DNA of 37,668 nucleotides from Verrucomicrobiota bacterium. Its GTDB lineage: Bacteria; Verrucomicrobiota; Verrucomicrobiia; Limisphaerales; JAEYXS01. Positions 18,544 to 25,446 of this stretch are shown here, piece after piece. Both the position numbers and the translations under genes were made by a program. The notes below the pieces were generated by a model that worked only from the letters and a program-made list of their open reading frames with translations, searched no databases and was not told the DNA's origin. Position 1 is the first letter of the stretch. Each line of letters opens with the position of its first letter. The stretch lies in contig JAURFH010000013.1 in NCBI GenBank assembly GCA_030834415.1, forward strand, positions 1 to 37,668, written 5' to 3'.

Positions 18544-19571
18544 ATGATGCCATCCGCCAACGCGCCCGCGAATTGGGCTTCGACATCTGCCGCATCACCA
18601 GTGCCGCTCCGCCAGCCAGCGCGCAACACCTGACCGACTGGCTCAGTGCCGGTCATCAAGGCGAGATGGCCTGGCTCCAGCGCAACGCCCACAAGCGCAT
18701 CGACCCGCAGCAGATTCTCCCCGGCGCGCGTTCCATCATCTGCCTAGCCACCAGTTATCATGCTGCCGAGTGGCAGGCCGAGCCAACCAGTGGTCAAGGT
18801 GCCGTGGCCCGCTACGCGCGTCACACGGATTACCACGATGTGCTCGCCGCACCGCTGAAAGAACTTTCCCATTTCATCACTGCCCAAGGTGATAGCAACA
18901 CCCGCTCGCTCTGGTATGTGGATACTGGTCCCTTGCTGGAGCGCGATCTGGCCCAACGTGCCGGTCTGGGTTTTGTGGGCAAGCACACGAATCTAATCAG
19001 CCGTCAGTTAGGCAACTGGTTCTTTCTTTCGGAGATCATCACCACGCTAGAGTTGCCCCCTGACAAACCAGAGGTGAATCGCTGCGGCACTTGCAGCCGT
19101 TGCCTGTCAGCCTGCCCTACGAACGCCCTGCCCGCGCCATTCCAGCTCGATGCCCGGCGCTGCATCTCCTACCTCACGATCGAGTTAAAAGGCGCCATCC
19201 CGGTGGAACTGCGCCCACTCATCGGCAATCGCATCTACGGCTGTGATGATTGCCTGGCCGCGTGTCCGTGGAATCGTTTCGCCAAAGAAGCTTCCCTGCT
19301 GCATCCCCATCGGCGCAACGACTTAAGCACGCCGGAACTCTTAAGCTTACTGAAACTAGATGCCCCGGGATTCAAGCAACTCTTCGCCGGCACCCCGATG
19401 CTGAGAACCAAGCGCCGTGGTCTGTTGAGAAACGTCTGCGTGGCTTTGGGTAACACCGCCGGGAAAGAAGCTTTACCCGCCCTAGAGTCAGCCATACAAG
19501 ACAGCGAACCGCTCATCGCTGAACATGCTGCTTGGGCCATCGCCGAGATCAACAAACGAACCGCTGGTTGA
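18540..19571 (+). CDS. queG: epoxyqueuosine reductase
   Basis: QueG performs the last step of queuosine tRNA modification, reducing epoxyqueuosine to queuosine with a cobalamin and two [4Fe-4S] clusters. The 343-residue protein begins at a GTG inside the GTGA overlap with aroK. Family motifs are Arg-Tyr-Ala-Arg-His-Thr-Asp-Tyr-His, the catalytic-Asp segment Val-Asp-Thr-Gly-Pro-Leu-Leu-Glu-Arg, Gly-Phe-Val-Gly-Lys-His-Thr-Asn, and the two ferredoxin-like clusters Cys-Gly-Thr-Cys-Ser-Arg-Cys-x-x-x-Cys-Pro and Cys-Asp-Asp-Cys-x-x-x-Cys-Pro-Trp. A HEAT-like helical tail (about 280-340) that binds tRNA closes the protein. Length and order match the family. No other queuosine genes lie in the window. 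Confidence 0.95.
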   Translation: MNDAIRQRARELGFDICRITSAAPPASAQHLTDWLSAGHQGEMAWLQRNAHKRIDPQQILPGARSIICLATSYHAAEWQAEPTSGQGAVARYARHTDYHDVLAAPLKELSHFITAQGDSNTRSLWYVDTGPLLERDLAQRAGLGFVGKHTNLISRQLGNWFFLSEIITTLELPPDKPEVNRCGTCSRCLSACPTNALPAPFQLDARRCISYLTIELKGAIPVELRPLIGNRIYGCDDCLAACPWNRFAKEASLLHPHRRNDLSTPELLSLLKLDAPGFKQLFAGTPMLRTKRRGLLRNVCVALGNTAGKEALPALESAIQDSEPLIAEHAAWAIAEINKRTAG

Positions 19572-19584
19572 TTTGGCAGAAAAG

Positions 19585-19621
19585 AAAAAACCTGCCAGAC
19601 CGTAAGTCAGGCAGGTTTTTT
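19585..19621. terminator. bidirectional terminator between queG and the respiratory operon
   Basis: AAAAAACCTGCC and GGCAGGTTTTTT form a long stem, with an inner GAC/GTC pair around CGTAA. The A and T runs on the two sides make it an effective terminator for queG (plus) and for the ten-gene respiratory operon (minus), whose last stop is at 19637. Confidence 0.92.
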
Positions 19622-19636
19622 GAAAAGCGATAAAGT

Positions 19637-20260
19637 TTACTTCTTATCAGGCATGGCCATGAGTTCCGATGGAGCCCAAGGCGTGCTACGTGCACCTTCC
19701 TTCTCCGAAATCTTTTTCACCTCGGCCTCGGTCACAATCGAGCCTTTGTTACCCCAAGCATTACGGATGTAGCTAAGTGCATCGGCGATTTCCTTGTCCG
19801 TCAAAACACCTTTCCAAGGAGGCATCGCACCGTTGTAAGCCGTACCACTTACCGTGATCGGACCGGCGACACCATGCAGAACCAGGCGGATAAGCCGCTC
19901 GTGGCCTTCTGTCTGCACCCAATCAGATCCGGCCAACGGAGGAAACTGGCCGGGAACGCCAGCACCGCTGCCCTGATGGCAAGCGATACAGCCCTTGTTC
20001 TCGTAAACCTTCTTGCCATCCTTGATCGGATCAGGACCACCCGCACCCGGTTGGATGTTTTCAACTACCTTGTAAGAAGGATACGGCTCGTAAACTTCTT
20101 TGTTAAATCCACCGGCGCGATCCGCCAAAAAACCCATGCCCAAATAACACAGGAGACCGGCGATCACCATGACCAACACCGGAAAACGGTCTTTCTTCAC
20201 CGTAGGTTCCGGCGTTTCGGCAACTGGCTTGCTTGGCTTCTGTTTTTTACGGTCACTCAT
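19637..20260 (-). CDS. membrane-anchored monoheme cytochrome c
   Basis: The 207-residue protein has a Lys/Pro-rich cytoplasmic N-terminus, one membrane span (about 27-47) and a periplasmic cytochrome c domain. It has a single haem site Cys91-Ile-Ala-Cys-His95 and an axial Met candidate in Gly-Ala-Met-Pro-Pro-Trp (Met146). The phrases Pro-Pro-Leu-Ala-Gly-Ser-Asp-Trp-Val and Leu-Thr-Asp-Lys-Glu-Ile-Ala-Asp-Ala are typical of class I cytochromes in oxidase operons. It is last in the operon and overlaps the CcoO-like gene by 4 bp, occupying the position of CcoP, but it has one haem where CcoP has two. It probably carries electrons to or from the cbb3-like module. Confidence 0.88.
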   Translation of the reverse strand: MSDRKKQKPSKPVAETPEPTVKKDRFPVLVMVIAGLLCYLGMGFLADRAGGFNKEVYEPYPSYKVVENIQPGAGGPDPIKDGKKVYENKGCIACHQGSGAGVPGQFPPLAGSDWVQTEGHERLIRLVLHGVAGPITVSGTAYNGAMPPWKGVLTDKEIADALSYIRNAWGNKGSIVTEAEVKKISEKEGARSTPWAPSELMAMPDKK

Positions 20261-21162
20261 GGCTTGGTCACCGCAGACGCGGCATTCACCACATTCGTTG
20301 CGGCTGCAGGATCTTCTTTCTTGGGCTCGGGCTTCATCGGTGCCTCGAATACGGCCGCGTTGGACTTCAGGCTGAGCAGGTAGGCCACCAAGGCTTTGGC
20401 CTCGGGCTTCGGTACCACTTCGTAACCTGCCGGGGCAATGGCTGCAGGCAGCTTCAGGGCGTCAGGCGAAGGCGTGCGGCCAATCGGACGCTTCTCAAAG
20501 AGATACGTGTAAGAAGGCATCTTGGAGCCCTCCACCTCAGTAGTTGGTGCATAGAGGTGATTCAAGTGCCACGCCGCATCCGGACGACGCAGACCGATAG
20601 CAGTCAAATCAGGACCGATGCGCTGCTCACCCAGCATCACTGTGCGCTCAAAGAGGTAATCGTTCGCCACGGTGCGGCGGGCACCCCAGCCACGATTCAA
20701 ATCGGCTCCGAGTGCGATGACCTGCATCTCGAACTTCGCGCCAGCATCCTTAAGCTTATCGACCGTTTTCTTGGTCTCTTCGAAATTGGCACCGCTAAGC
20801 ACGGGCTTGGGCAGTTGCTTTAACAGTTGCTTCACCGCTTTGTCACCAAACCGAGGATTGGCCTGCAAAACGATTTTCGCCACTTCGTTGGTCTTCTCAC
20901 CCATTTCCATCAATATGACGTCAAACTGGACGCCACTCTGACGAACTTGCTGGCTATGGCAGTAGTAGCAACCTTGCTGGCGATAGACCTCCGCGCCTTG
21001 TTGGGCTACACCCGGCTTAGCTGCAGGATACAAGCCACCACTAACTTCCGCAGGCACCGGTTTGAGCTCTCCGACCTGTATCTGGGGCACGAAAATCATG
21101 CCGAACCAGGAAGTGACCAAGGTCACAAAGACACCTAAAAATACGAGGGGGCCTTGGTTCAT
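20257..21162 (-). CDS. cbb3-type oxidase subunit II (CcoO-like) with an L7/L12-like insertion
   Basis: A membrane anchor (about 5-25) precedes a periplasmic monoheme domain with Cys65-Tyr-Tyr-Cys-His69-Ser-Gln, the classic CcoO/FixO haem motif. The axial Met lies in Gly-Ser-Lys-Met-Pro-Ser-Tyr. Pro-Asp-Leu and the His-Leu-Asn-His-Leu segment also match the family. The protein is 301 residues, well above the roughly 200-240 usual for CcoO. The excess comes from two parts: a Pro/Ala/Lys tail, and about 70 residues (79-147) inserted just after the haem motif. By eye that insertion resembles the C-terminal domain of ribosomal protein L7/L12 (Phe-Asp-Val-Ile-Leu, then Leu-Pro-Lys-Pro-Val, then Ala-Gly-Ala-Lys). 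It overlaps its neighbours by 4 bp on each side. Confidence 0.88.
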   Translation of the reverse strand: MNQGPLVFLGVFVTLVTSWFGMIFVPQIQVGELKPVPAEVSGGLYPAAKPGVAQQGAEVYRQQGCYYCHSQQVRQSGVQFDVILMEMGEKTNEVAKIVLQANPRFGDKAVKQLLKQLPKPVLSGANFEETKKTVDKLKDAGAKFEMQVIALGADLNRGWGARRTVANDYLFERTVMLGEQRIGPDLTAIGLRRPDAAWHLNHLYAPTTEVEGSKMPSYTYLFEKRPIGRTPSPDALKLPAAIAPAGYEVVPKPEAKALVAYLLSLKSNAAVFEAPMKPEPKKEDPAAATNVVNAASAVTKP

Positions 21163-22610
21163 ACGGTTGCCTCCCGGGTTTTGCTCTTCTTGGAATCAGT
21201 CACACAACCCAAGACCAGTGGCTTGACCAAATGGTAGACGAGCATTTTCACATTACCCAATAGCAGCAGACTGCCAGCCAGCCAGGCCAAGTCGCCAAGA
21301 ATTGAGATATACAAAAACTTCATGCTGGCGGAAGAGACATCCATGAATCCGGTGTCTGATGCCAGCAAGGCTCCTTGTTGAGCTCCTCCGAGCGCAAGAG
21401 GCAGGACAAGTAACAAAACACCAGTAATGCCAAGCAGGAAATGAAACTTCAAGGCGCTGGCAAAAGGCCATTCCACACCCGCCACCCGGGGCAGGATATA
21501 GTAAATACCGCCCAGCAAGACCAGCGAGGCGAATCCCAGCAGCATCAGCTTATCAACAGCTACCGTAAAGAAAGTGAAGTGCAGGATATCACTGACTTGG
21601 GGAATCGCTCCAAATGCCTGGATAACAATACCCGCGAAGAAAGCCACGGCACCCGCCAACACAAACTTCATCGTCACACTGGAATTGAATGCCGAGTAGT
21701 CATCTTCCAAAGTCCAGTGGAGGTTGAGCACAAAAGCCAGCGCTGGACCGATCAGCATGAACGCCATGACCGTGCTCAAGGCAGGCAACCAAGCCGGCAC
21801 CGGCATACCATGGTGCATGCCGCCCATGCCGCCAAAAATCAGGAGGAACCAGAAGGTGAGGAGCGCGTAGTTGCTGCTGGCCAGCGGCTTGGCCGAAATC
21901 TTCGGCACAAAGTAGAAAACCGCCGCGATGCCGATGCTGCCGAGCCAGACGGTCACCAGATTATGGGCATACCATTGATGGACGATGGATTGCATGACAC
22001 CCACTGCCGGGTACCAGTGGATGAGGGCCACCGCCGTGGCATAGATCCAAGGAAACCAGAACAAGGCCGCCAACAGGAACCATTGGGAAGGATACAGCTC
22101 CGTCGTCTTGCGCTCGGCAAAAGTGAAACCGCCGACCGCCCCCATCAAGAGGTAACCAGCCAGCAAAACCGGAGCCGCATACTTCGGGAACTCGAACCAT
22201 TCGTATCCGGAACCATCACCGAGGAAAATCCCGATCAGCCCCAGCGTCACGCCGAGGTTCCAGAAAATGGCACCTACCGCCGCAAAGCCGCCTTGGACCA
22301 AAGTGGTCTTGCCGAGACGGGCGATGAGCCAGAGCATCACGCCGATGGCAGCCTGAGCGATGAAACCGTAAAGCAAGGTGTTGAAGGCACCCGCCTGCAC
22401 ATGGCCGTAAGTGAAGAACGGGCAATCCGCCAGCAACGCCGCGCTATGAAACTTCAACGAAGCGATGAAGCTCAAGATGGCGCTGACGATCAGCCAGGCA
22501 GCCGAACTGCCAAAGATCACCAGCAGCGGGATACGGCACGAAGCATCGATCTGCTGCGGAGTCACCTCCGGGGCAGCCGTAGCTTCAGTGTTGGTAGGGG
22601 CCGAACTCAT
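21159..22610 (-). CDS. CcoN-like haem-copper oxidase subunit I lacking key haem ligands
   Basis: This 483-residue protein has twelve or so spans and aligns by eye with cbb3 oxidase subunit I. Kept are the TM2 haem-b ligand His70 (Tyr-Gly-His), the CuB-type His216 (Trp-Tyr-Ala-His-Asn) and His266-His267. The TM10 motif, normally Thr-x-Gly-His-x-His, reads Thr-Val-Ala-Val-Asp-Lys (349-354), so the haem b3 ligand and the second low-spin haem b ligand are replaced by Val352 and Lys354. The position of the cross-linked Tyr, six residues before the His pair, is Gly260. Flanking segments (Leu-His-Phe-Thr before; Ile-Tyr-Tyr-Ile-Leu-Pro-Arg after) align well, so this is not a frameshift. The protein is intact and in an operon. 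It probably does not reduce oxygen in the usual way. Confidence 0.85.
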   Translation of the reverse strand: MSSAPTNTEATAAPEVTPQQIDASCRIPLLVIFGSSAAWLIVSAILSFIASLKFHSAALLADCPFFTYGHVQAGAFNTLLYGFIAQAAIGVMLWLIARLGKTTLVQGGFAAVGAIFWNLGVTLGLIGIFLGDGSGYEWFEFPKYAAPVLLAGYLLMGAVGGFTFAERKTTELYPSQWFLLAALFWFPWIYATAVALIHWYPAVGVMQSIVHQWYAHNLVTVWLGSIGIAAVFYFVPKISAKPLASSNYALLTFWFLLIFGGMGGMHHGMPVPAWLPALSTVMAFMLIGPALAFVLNLHWTLEDDYSAFNSSVTMKFVLAGAVAFFAGIVIQAFGAIPQVSDILHFTFFTVAVDKLMLLGFASLVLLGGIYYILPRVAGVEWPFASALKFHFLLGITGVLLLVLPLALGGAQQGALLASDTGFMDVSSASMKFLYISILGDLAWLAGSLLLLGNVKMLVYHLVKPLVLGCVTDSKKSKTREATV

Positions 22611-22634
22611 GTCGTGGCACTAACTAAAATTGAC

Positions 22635-23015
22635 TCACTCGAACGCGCTCGGGGCTTCCGGGGCTTTCGGCGGGGGCTCATTGAGCTTCTCCAGACGCTT
22701 CACCATCTCGGCGTGGGCCGCCTTGGGATTCTGGTATTCGGCCAAGGTCAGTTCCATGGCGCGATCCATCGGCAAACGGACAAAACCCTTGTCCTTGTTC
22801 TGCCAAGCGTACTCCGCCAAAACCTTGTTCTCCTCGGCGCGCAGTTCCTTCAGGTTCTTCACGCGCTCTGCAGCCCGGGCAGCCGTCAGGTCAGGGGTGG
22901 TGGTGTAGTTACGCATCACCTGGATGAACCCGTAGGTGATGAGGAACGTGCCGGCAATGCCGACGAACCAGGCGATATATTTCGGTTTGCAACCGCAGCA
23001 GTTAGATTCGCTCAT
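22635..23015 (-). CDS. small membrane protein of the ACIII operon
   Basis: The 126-residue protein opens with Cys6-Cys7-x-Cys9, has one span (about 13-33), and carries a soluble helical domain. A central phrase, Tyr-Ala-Trp-Gln-Asn-Lys-Asp-Lys-Gly-Phe-Val-Arg-Leu-Pro-Met-Asp-Arg-Ala-Met-Glu, resembles a short motif (Val-Arg-Ile-Pro-Ile-Asp-Arg-Ala-Met) that I associate with small proteins encoded beside Alternative Complex III and cytochrome oxidases. The C-terminus is Pro-rich. It lies between actF (15 bp) and the CcoN-like gene (24 bp), exactly at the junction of the two modules. It could be an accessory subunit or assembly factor linking them; this is inference. No cofactor motif other than the N-terminal cysteines is visible. 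Confidence 0.8.
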   Translation of the reverse strand: MSESNCCGCKPKYIAWFVGIAGTFLITYGFIQVMRNYTTTPDLTAARAAERVKNLKELRAEENKVLAEYAWQNKDKGFVRLPMDRAMELTLAEYQNPKAAHAEMVKRLEKLNEPPPKAPEAPSAFE

Positions 23016-23030
23016 AGTGCTTGGTTCAGG

Positions 23031-24287
23031 TTATTTGGCTCCTGCCAGTTTGGAGGAAGCCGGGGGCACATAAATGTCCAAGGCTTCGGCGATGCGGGGA
23101 TCCTTCTGCGGGATCACCGGATGTGCATTCAGCGATTTGACGAAATAGTTCACCAGCATGCCGACCATGAACAACAGCACGCCGATATCCATCAGTTGCG
23201 GCATGAAGCCGTGCGGACGCAACACCGGCTGGATGAGGAACGTCACGTCCAGATAGTGCATCAGCCAGGCCCAAGCGATGATCGGGGTCATCCACCAGAC
23301 CTTCAGCTTCAGGTCGATGCGCAGCAATGCAAGGAACGGGATGAAGAAGTGGCCGAAGATCAGCAGCACACTCAACCCGAACCAAGAACCCTGTTCACGC
23401 CAGACAAAGTAGAAGGTCTCTTCCGGGATGTTGGCGTTCCAGATGATGAAATACTGGGAGAACGTGATGTACGCCCAGAACACCGTGAAGGCGAACAGCA
23501 GGGAACCGAGGAAGTAGAACGTCTTTTCCTTGGCGAAACCTTGCAGCGGTCCCTGACGCTTGAGGATCAAGGCGACCAGATAGGTCGTAGCGATGCTCAC
23601 CCAGGTCGTACCCGCAAAATATTGCACACCGAACATGGTGGAGAAGAACTCGATCTGCAGGGACTTCACCCACATGATGATGGCAATCGTCACTGTGATC
23701 GCGAACAACCAGATGCCACCGCAAGCGAAGGCTCGCATCTTCTTGGTGCATTCTGCCGAACCTGTCTCGTCTTGTTTCAAGGACCAGTAACGCAGGCGAT
23801 TCGCCAGCAAGAACCAAGTTCCCAAAGCGATCAAGCTGACCACGATGAAACCACCCTTGGTCGCGAGTACACCCTTGGCTTCCACCGCATGGCTATGGTG
23901 GCTCATCCACTCATACAAGGTGCCCGTTCCCGGTCCGAGAATCAGGATCGGGATGAACAGCAGCGCTATCGGACCAGCCATGCTGGCCAACGCTTCCGTG
24001 ATACGACGGGTAGGCACCGACCAACTCGCATCAAACAAGTGATGCAGGATGGTGAGGAACAGACCGCCGAGCATGAAGCTCAGGCAGAAAATGAAAGCCG
24101 TCAGCCAGGAAAAGCCGAACTGACGCCCCAACGAGATCGCATGTTCACCGTCATGCTTGATCATCATGGAGGCGAGCGCGCCGACAACTGCGAGGCCGAT
24201 ACCGGCGAACATCAGCTTGGTCGGCAAAGTCCGCCACTTGGACAGGTCCAGTGGAGCTTCGGTAGGAGTGGTCTTGTGCGAAGCCAT
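23031..24287 (-). CDS. actF: Alternative Complex III membrane subunit ActF
   Basis: ActF is a ten-span membrane subunit of Alternative Complex III, the bc1-unrelated quinol:cytochrome c oxidoreductase. The 418-residue protein shows about ten hydrophobic segments and family-typical phrases: Phe-Ser-Trp-Leu-Thr-Ala-Phe with Leu-His-His-Leu-Phe-Asp-Ala-Ser-Trp-Ser in the second and third spans, Tyr-Ile-Thr-Phe-Ser-Gln-Tyr-Phe-Ile-Ile-Trp-Asn-Ala-Asn-Ile-Pro-Glu-Glu, and Trp-Leu-Met-His-Tyr-Leu-Asp. It is distantly related to the NrfD-like ActC and sits beside it in the complex. Order in the operon (after actE, 4 bp gap) is as in other ACIII clusters. Length and topology are normal. Confidence 0.92.
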   Translation of the reverse strand: MASHKTTPTEAPLDLSKWRTLPTKLMFAGIGLAVVGALASMMIKHDGEHAISLGRQFGFSWLTAFIFCLSFMLGGLFLTILHHLFDASWSVPTRRITEALASMAGPIALLFIPILILGPGTGTLYEWMSHHSHAVEAKGVLATKGGFIVVSLIALGTWFLLANRLRYWSLKQDETGSAECTKKMRAFACGGIWLFAITVTIAIIMWVKSLQIEFFSTMFGVQYFAGTTWVSIATTYLVALILKRQGPLQGFAKEKTFYFLGSLLFAFTVFWAYITFSQYFIIWNANIPEETFYFVWREQGSWFGLSVLLIFGHFFIPFLALLRIDLKLKVWWMTPIIAWAWLMHYLDVTFLIQPVLRPHGFMPQLMDIGVLLFMVGMLVNYFVKSLNAHPVIPQKDPRIAEALDIYVPPASSKLAGAK

Positions 24288-24291
24288 AAAA

Positions 24292-24906
24292 TTATTTGTT
24301 CAACACGGCGCGGTTCGGAGCCGGCACGTCGTCAATGGTTGCAAGGCGGCTGCGTTGCAGGGCGCGGATATAGGCGATGATCGCCCAGCGGTCCTCGATC
24401 TCCACGTTCGCACCATAGCTGCCCATCAGGTTTTTACCGTGAGTGATGGTGTTAAAGATCTCACCATCCGTCATGGACACCAGACGCAGGTCATGGAAAT
24501 TGGCCACAGCCACCATGTTATACTTCGTCGTGATGCCCTTGCCATCGCCCACCTTGCCGTGGCAAGGAGCGCAATTGATATCATAGCGCTGATGACCGCG
24601 GGCCATCAGTTCCTTCGTGACCGGCACCGGGATGAACGCTACAAAGTTCGTCGAGCCCGGGATACGGCCGGTGTTCACTTCATTGTCTGCATAGTGGGAG
24701 CCACGAGCGACCGTGCCATCCACCTTGAGCTGGGAGCTCTTACCATCAGCAAAGAAGTCATTACCCGCCTGCGGACGCAGCTTCGGCTGACGGTCCATGT
24801 CAGGGATGATCTCGATCGGCGGCTTAAGGGACTTATCCCCCTGCCGGCCGGCGATCAGGCAGACCGAGGCCACCGCCAGAATTAGGAAACCCAAAAAGTA
24901 TTTCAT
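24292..24906 (-). CDS. actE: Alternative Complex III monoheme cytochrome c subunit ActE
   Basis: ActE is the monoheme cytochrome c of Alternative Complex III and sits on its periplasmic face near ActA. The 204-residue protein has an N-terminal hydrophobic segment (about 3-20), one haem motif Cys112-Ala-Pro-Cys-His116 followed by Gly-Lys-Val-Gly-Asp-Gly-Lys-Gly, and the family phrase Asp-Met-Asp-Arg-Gln-Pro-Lys-Leu-Arg-Pro-Gln. Axial Met candidates lie in the Lys-Asn-Leu-Met-Gly-Ser-Tyr segment. ActE homologues are often lipoproteins, but here Leu-Ile-Ala-Gly is followed by Arg21, not Cys. Cys16 is preceded by Val, a poor lipobox. GGAGG lies upstream, inside the end of actD. Confidence 0.92.
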   Translation of the reverse strand: MKYFLGFLILAVASVCLIAGRQGDKSLKPPIEIIPDMDRQPKLRPQAGNDFFADGKSSQLKVDGTVARGSHYADNEVNTGRIPGSTNFVAFIPVPVTKELMARGHQRYDINCAPCHGKVGDGKGITTKYNMVAVANFHDLRLVSMTDGEIFNTITHGKNLMGSYGANVEIEDRWAIIAYIRALQRSRLATIDDVPAPNRAVLNK

Positions 24907-24909
24907 CGC

Positions 24910-25446
24910 TTATTCCTCCACGAGTTCGATGCGTTTGCTGCCGGCCGCTTCCAGCAACTCGCGGGTTTCTTTCGGTGAATACTTCGGATCGGCGGTCTCG
25001 ATCACGATGAAATATTTGTCATGAGTCACCAGCTTGAAGCGGTCATGCTTCAACAGCGGGTGATGCAGACGCGGCAGGCGGTTCAGGAACAGCATGCCCA
25101 ACAGCGCGCCAAAGGCGCCGAAAAGAATCGTCAACTCGTAGGACGGCGGGAAAGCGCCGAAAGGGCTGAACATCGGCTTGCCGCCGATCATCACCTTGTA
25201 ATCCACCGCGTTGGTGAACCAGATGAGCAGCATGCCGCTCGTGTAACCGGTGACACCACCGATGAACGAAAACCAGCCGACCTTCGAATTCTTCAGGCCC
25301 ATGGCTTCATCCATGCCGTGGATCGGATACGGCGTGTGCACGTCCCAGACCTTGTATCCGGCATCGCGCACCTTCTCGGCGGCGTGCATGACATCGGCCG
25401 GTTTATCAAACTCGGCCAAGAGGCCGTATGGTTTGCTAGCTGACAT
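24910..25446 (-). CDS. actD: Alternative Complex III subunit ActD (DUF3341)
   Basis: The 178-residue protein matches the DUF3341 family, the two-span ActD subunit of Alternative Complex III. It starts with Tyr-Gly-Leu-Leu-Ala-Glu-Phe and has the typical motif Val-Trp-Asp-Val-His-Thr-Pro-Tyr-Pro-Ile-His-Gly-Met-Asp. Two membrane hairpin segments follow (about 57-80 and 104-122), the second containing Pro-Ser-Tyr-Glu-Leu-Thr. The C-terminal Arg-Leu-His-His-Pro and Asp-Lys-Tyr-Phe-Ile-Val-Ile-Glu sequences are also typical. It carries no cofactor motif; in the known complex it packs against ActC. The start overlaps the actC stop by one base, and GGAGG lies nine bases upstream. Confidence 0.95.
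   Translation of the reverse strand: MSASKPYGLLAEFDKPADVMHAAEKVRDAGYKVWDVHTPYPIHGMDEAMGLKNSKVGWFSFIGGVTGYTSGMLLIWFTNAVDYKVMIGGKPMFSPFGAFPPSYELTILFGAFGALLGMLFLNRLPRLHHPLLKHDRFKLVTHDKYFIVIETADPKYSPKETRELLEAAGSKRIELVEE

Noticed and set aside
21159-22610. The CcoN-like gene as a pseudogene or sequencing error
   Set aside because: The frame is open over 483 codons, flanks of the altered TM10 motif align well, several independent active-site positions differ, and both neighbours overlap it by 4 bp or lie close. Decay or error would not look like this.
21441-24380. 979-codon plus-strand open frame opposite the respiratory operon
   Set aside because: It is antisense to CcoN-like, actF and other clearly conserved genes. 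Its product is rich in His, Gln and Arg, as expected for a shadow frame in GC-rich DNA, and shows no motif.
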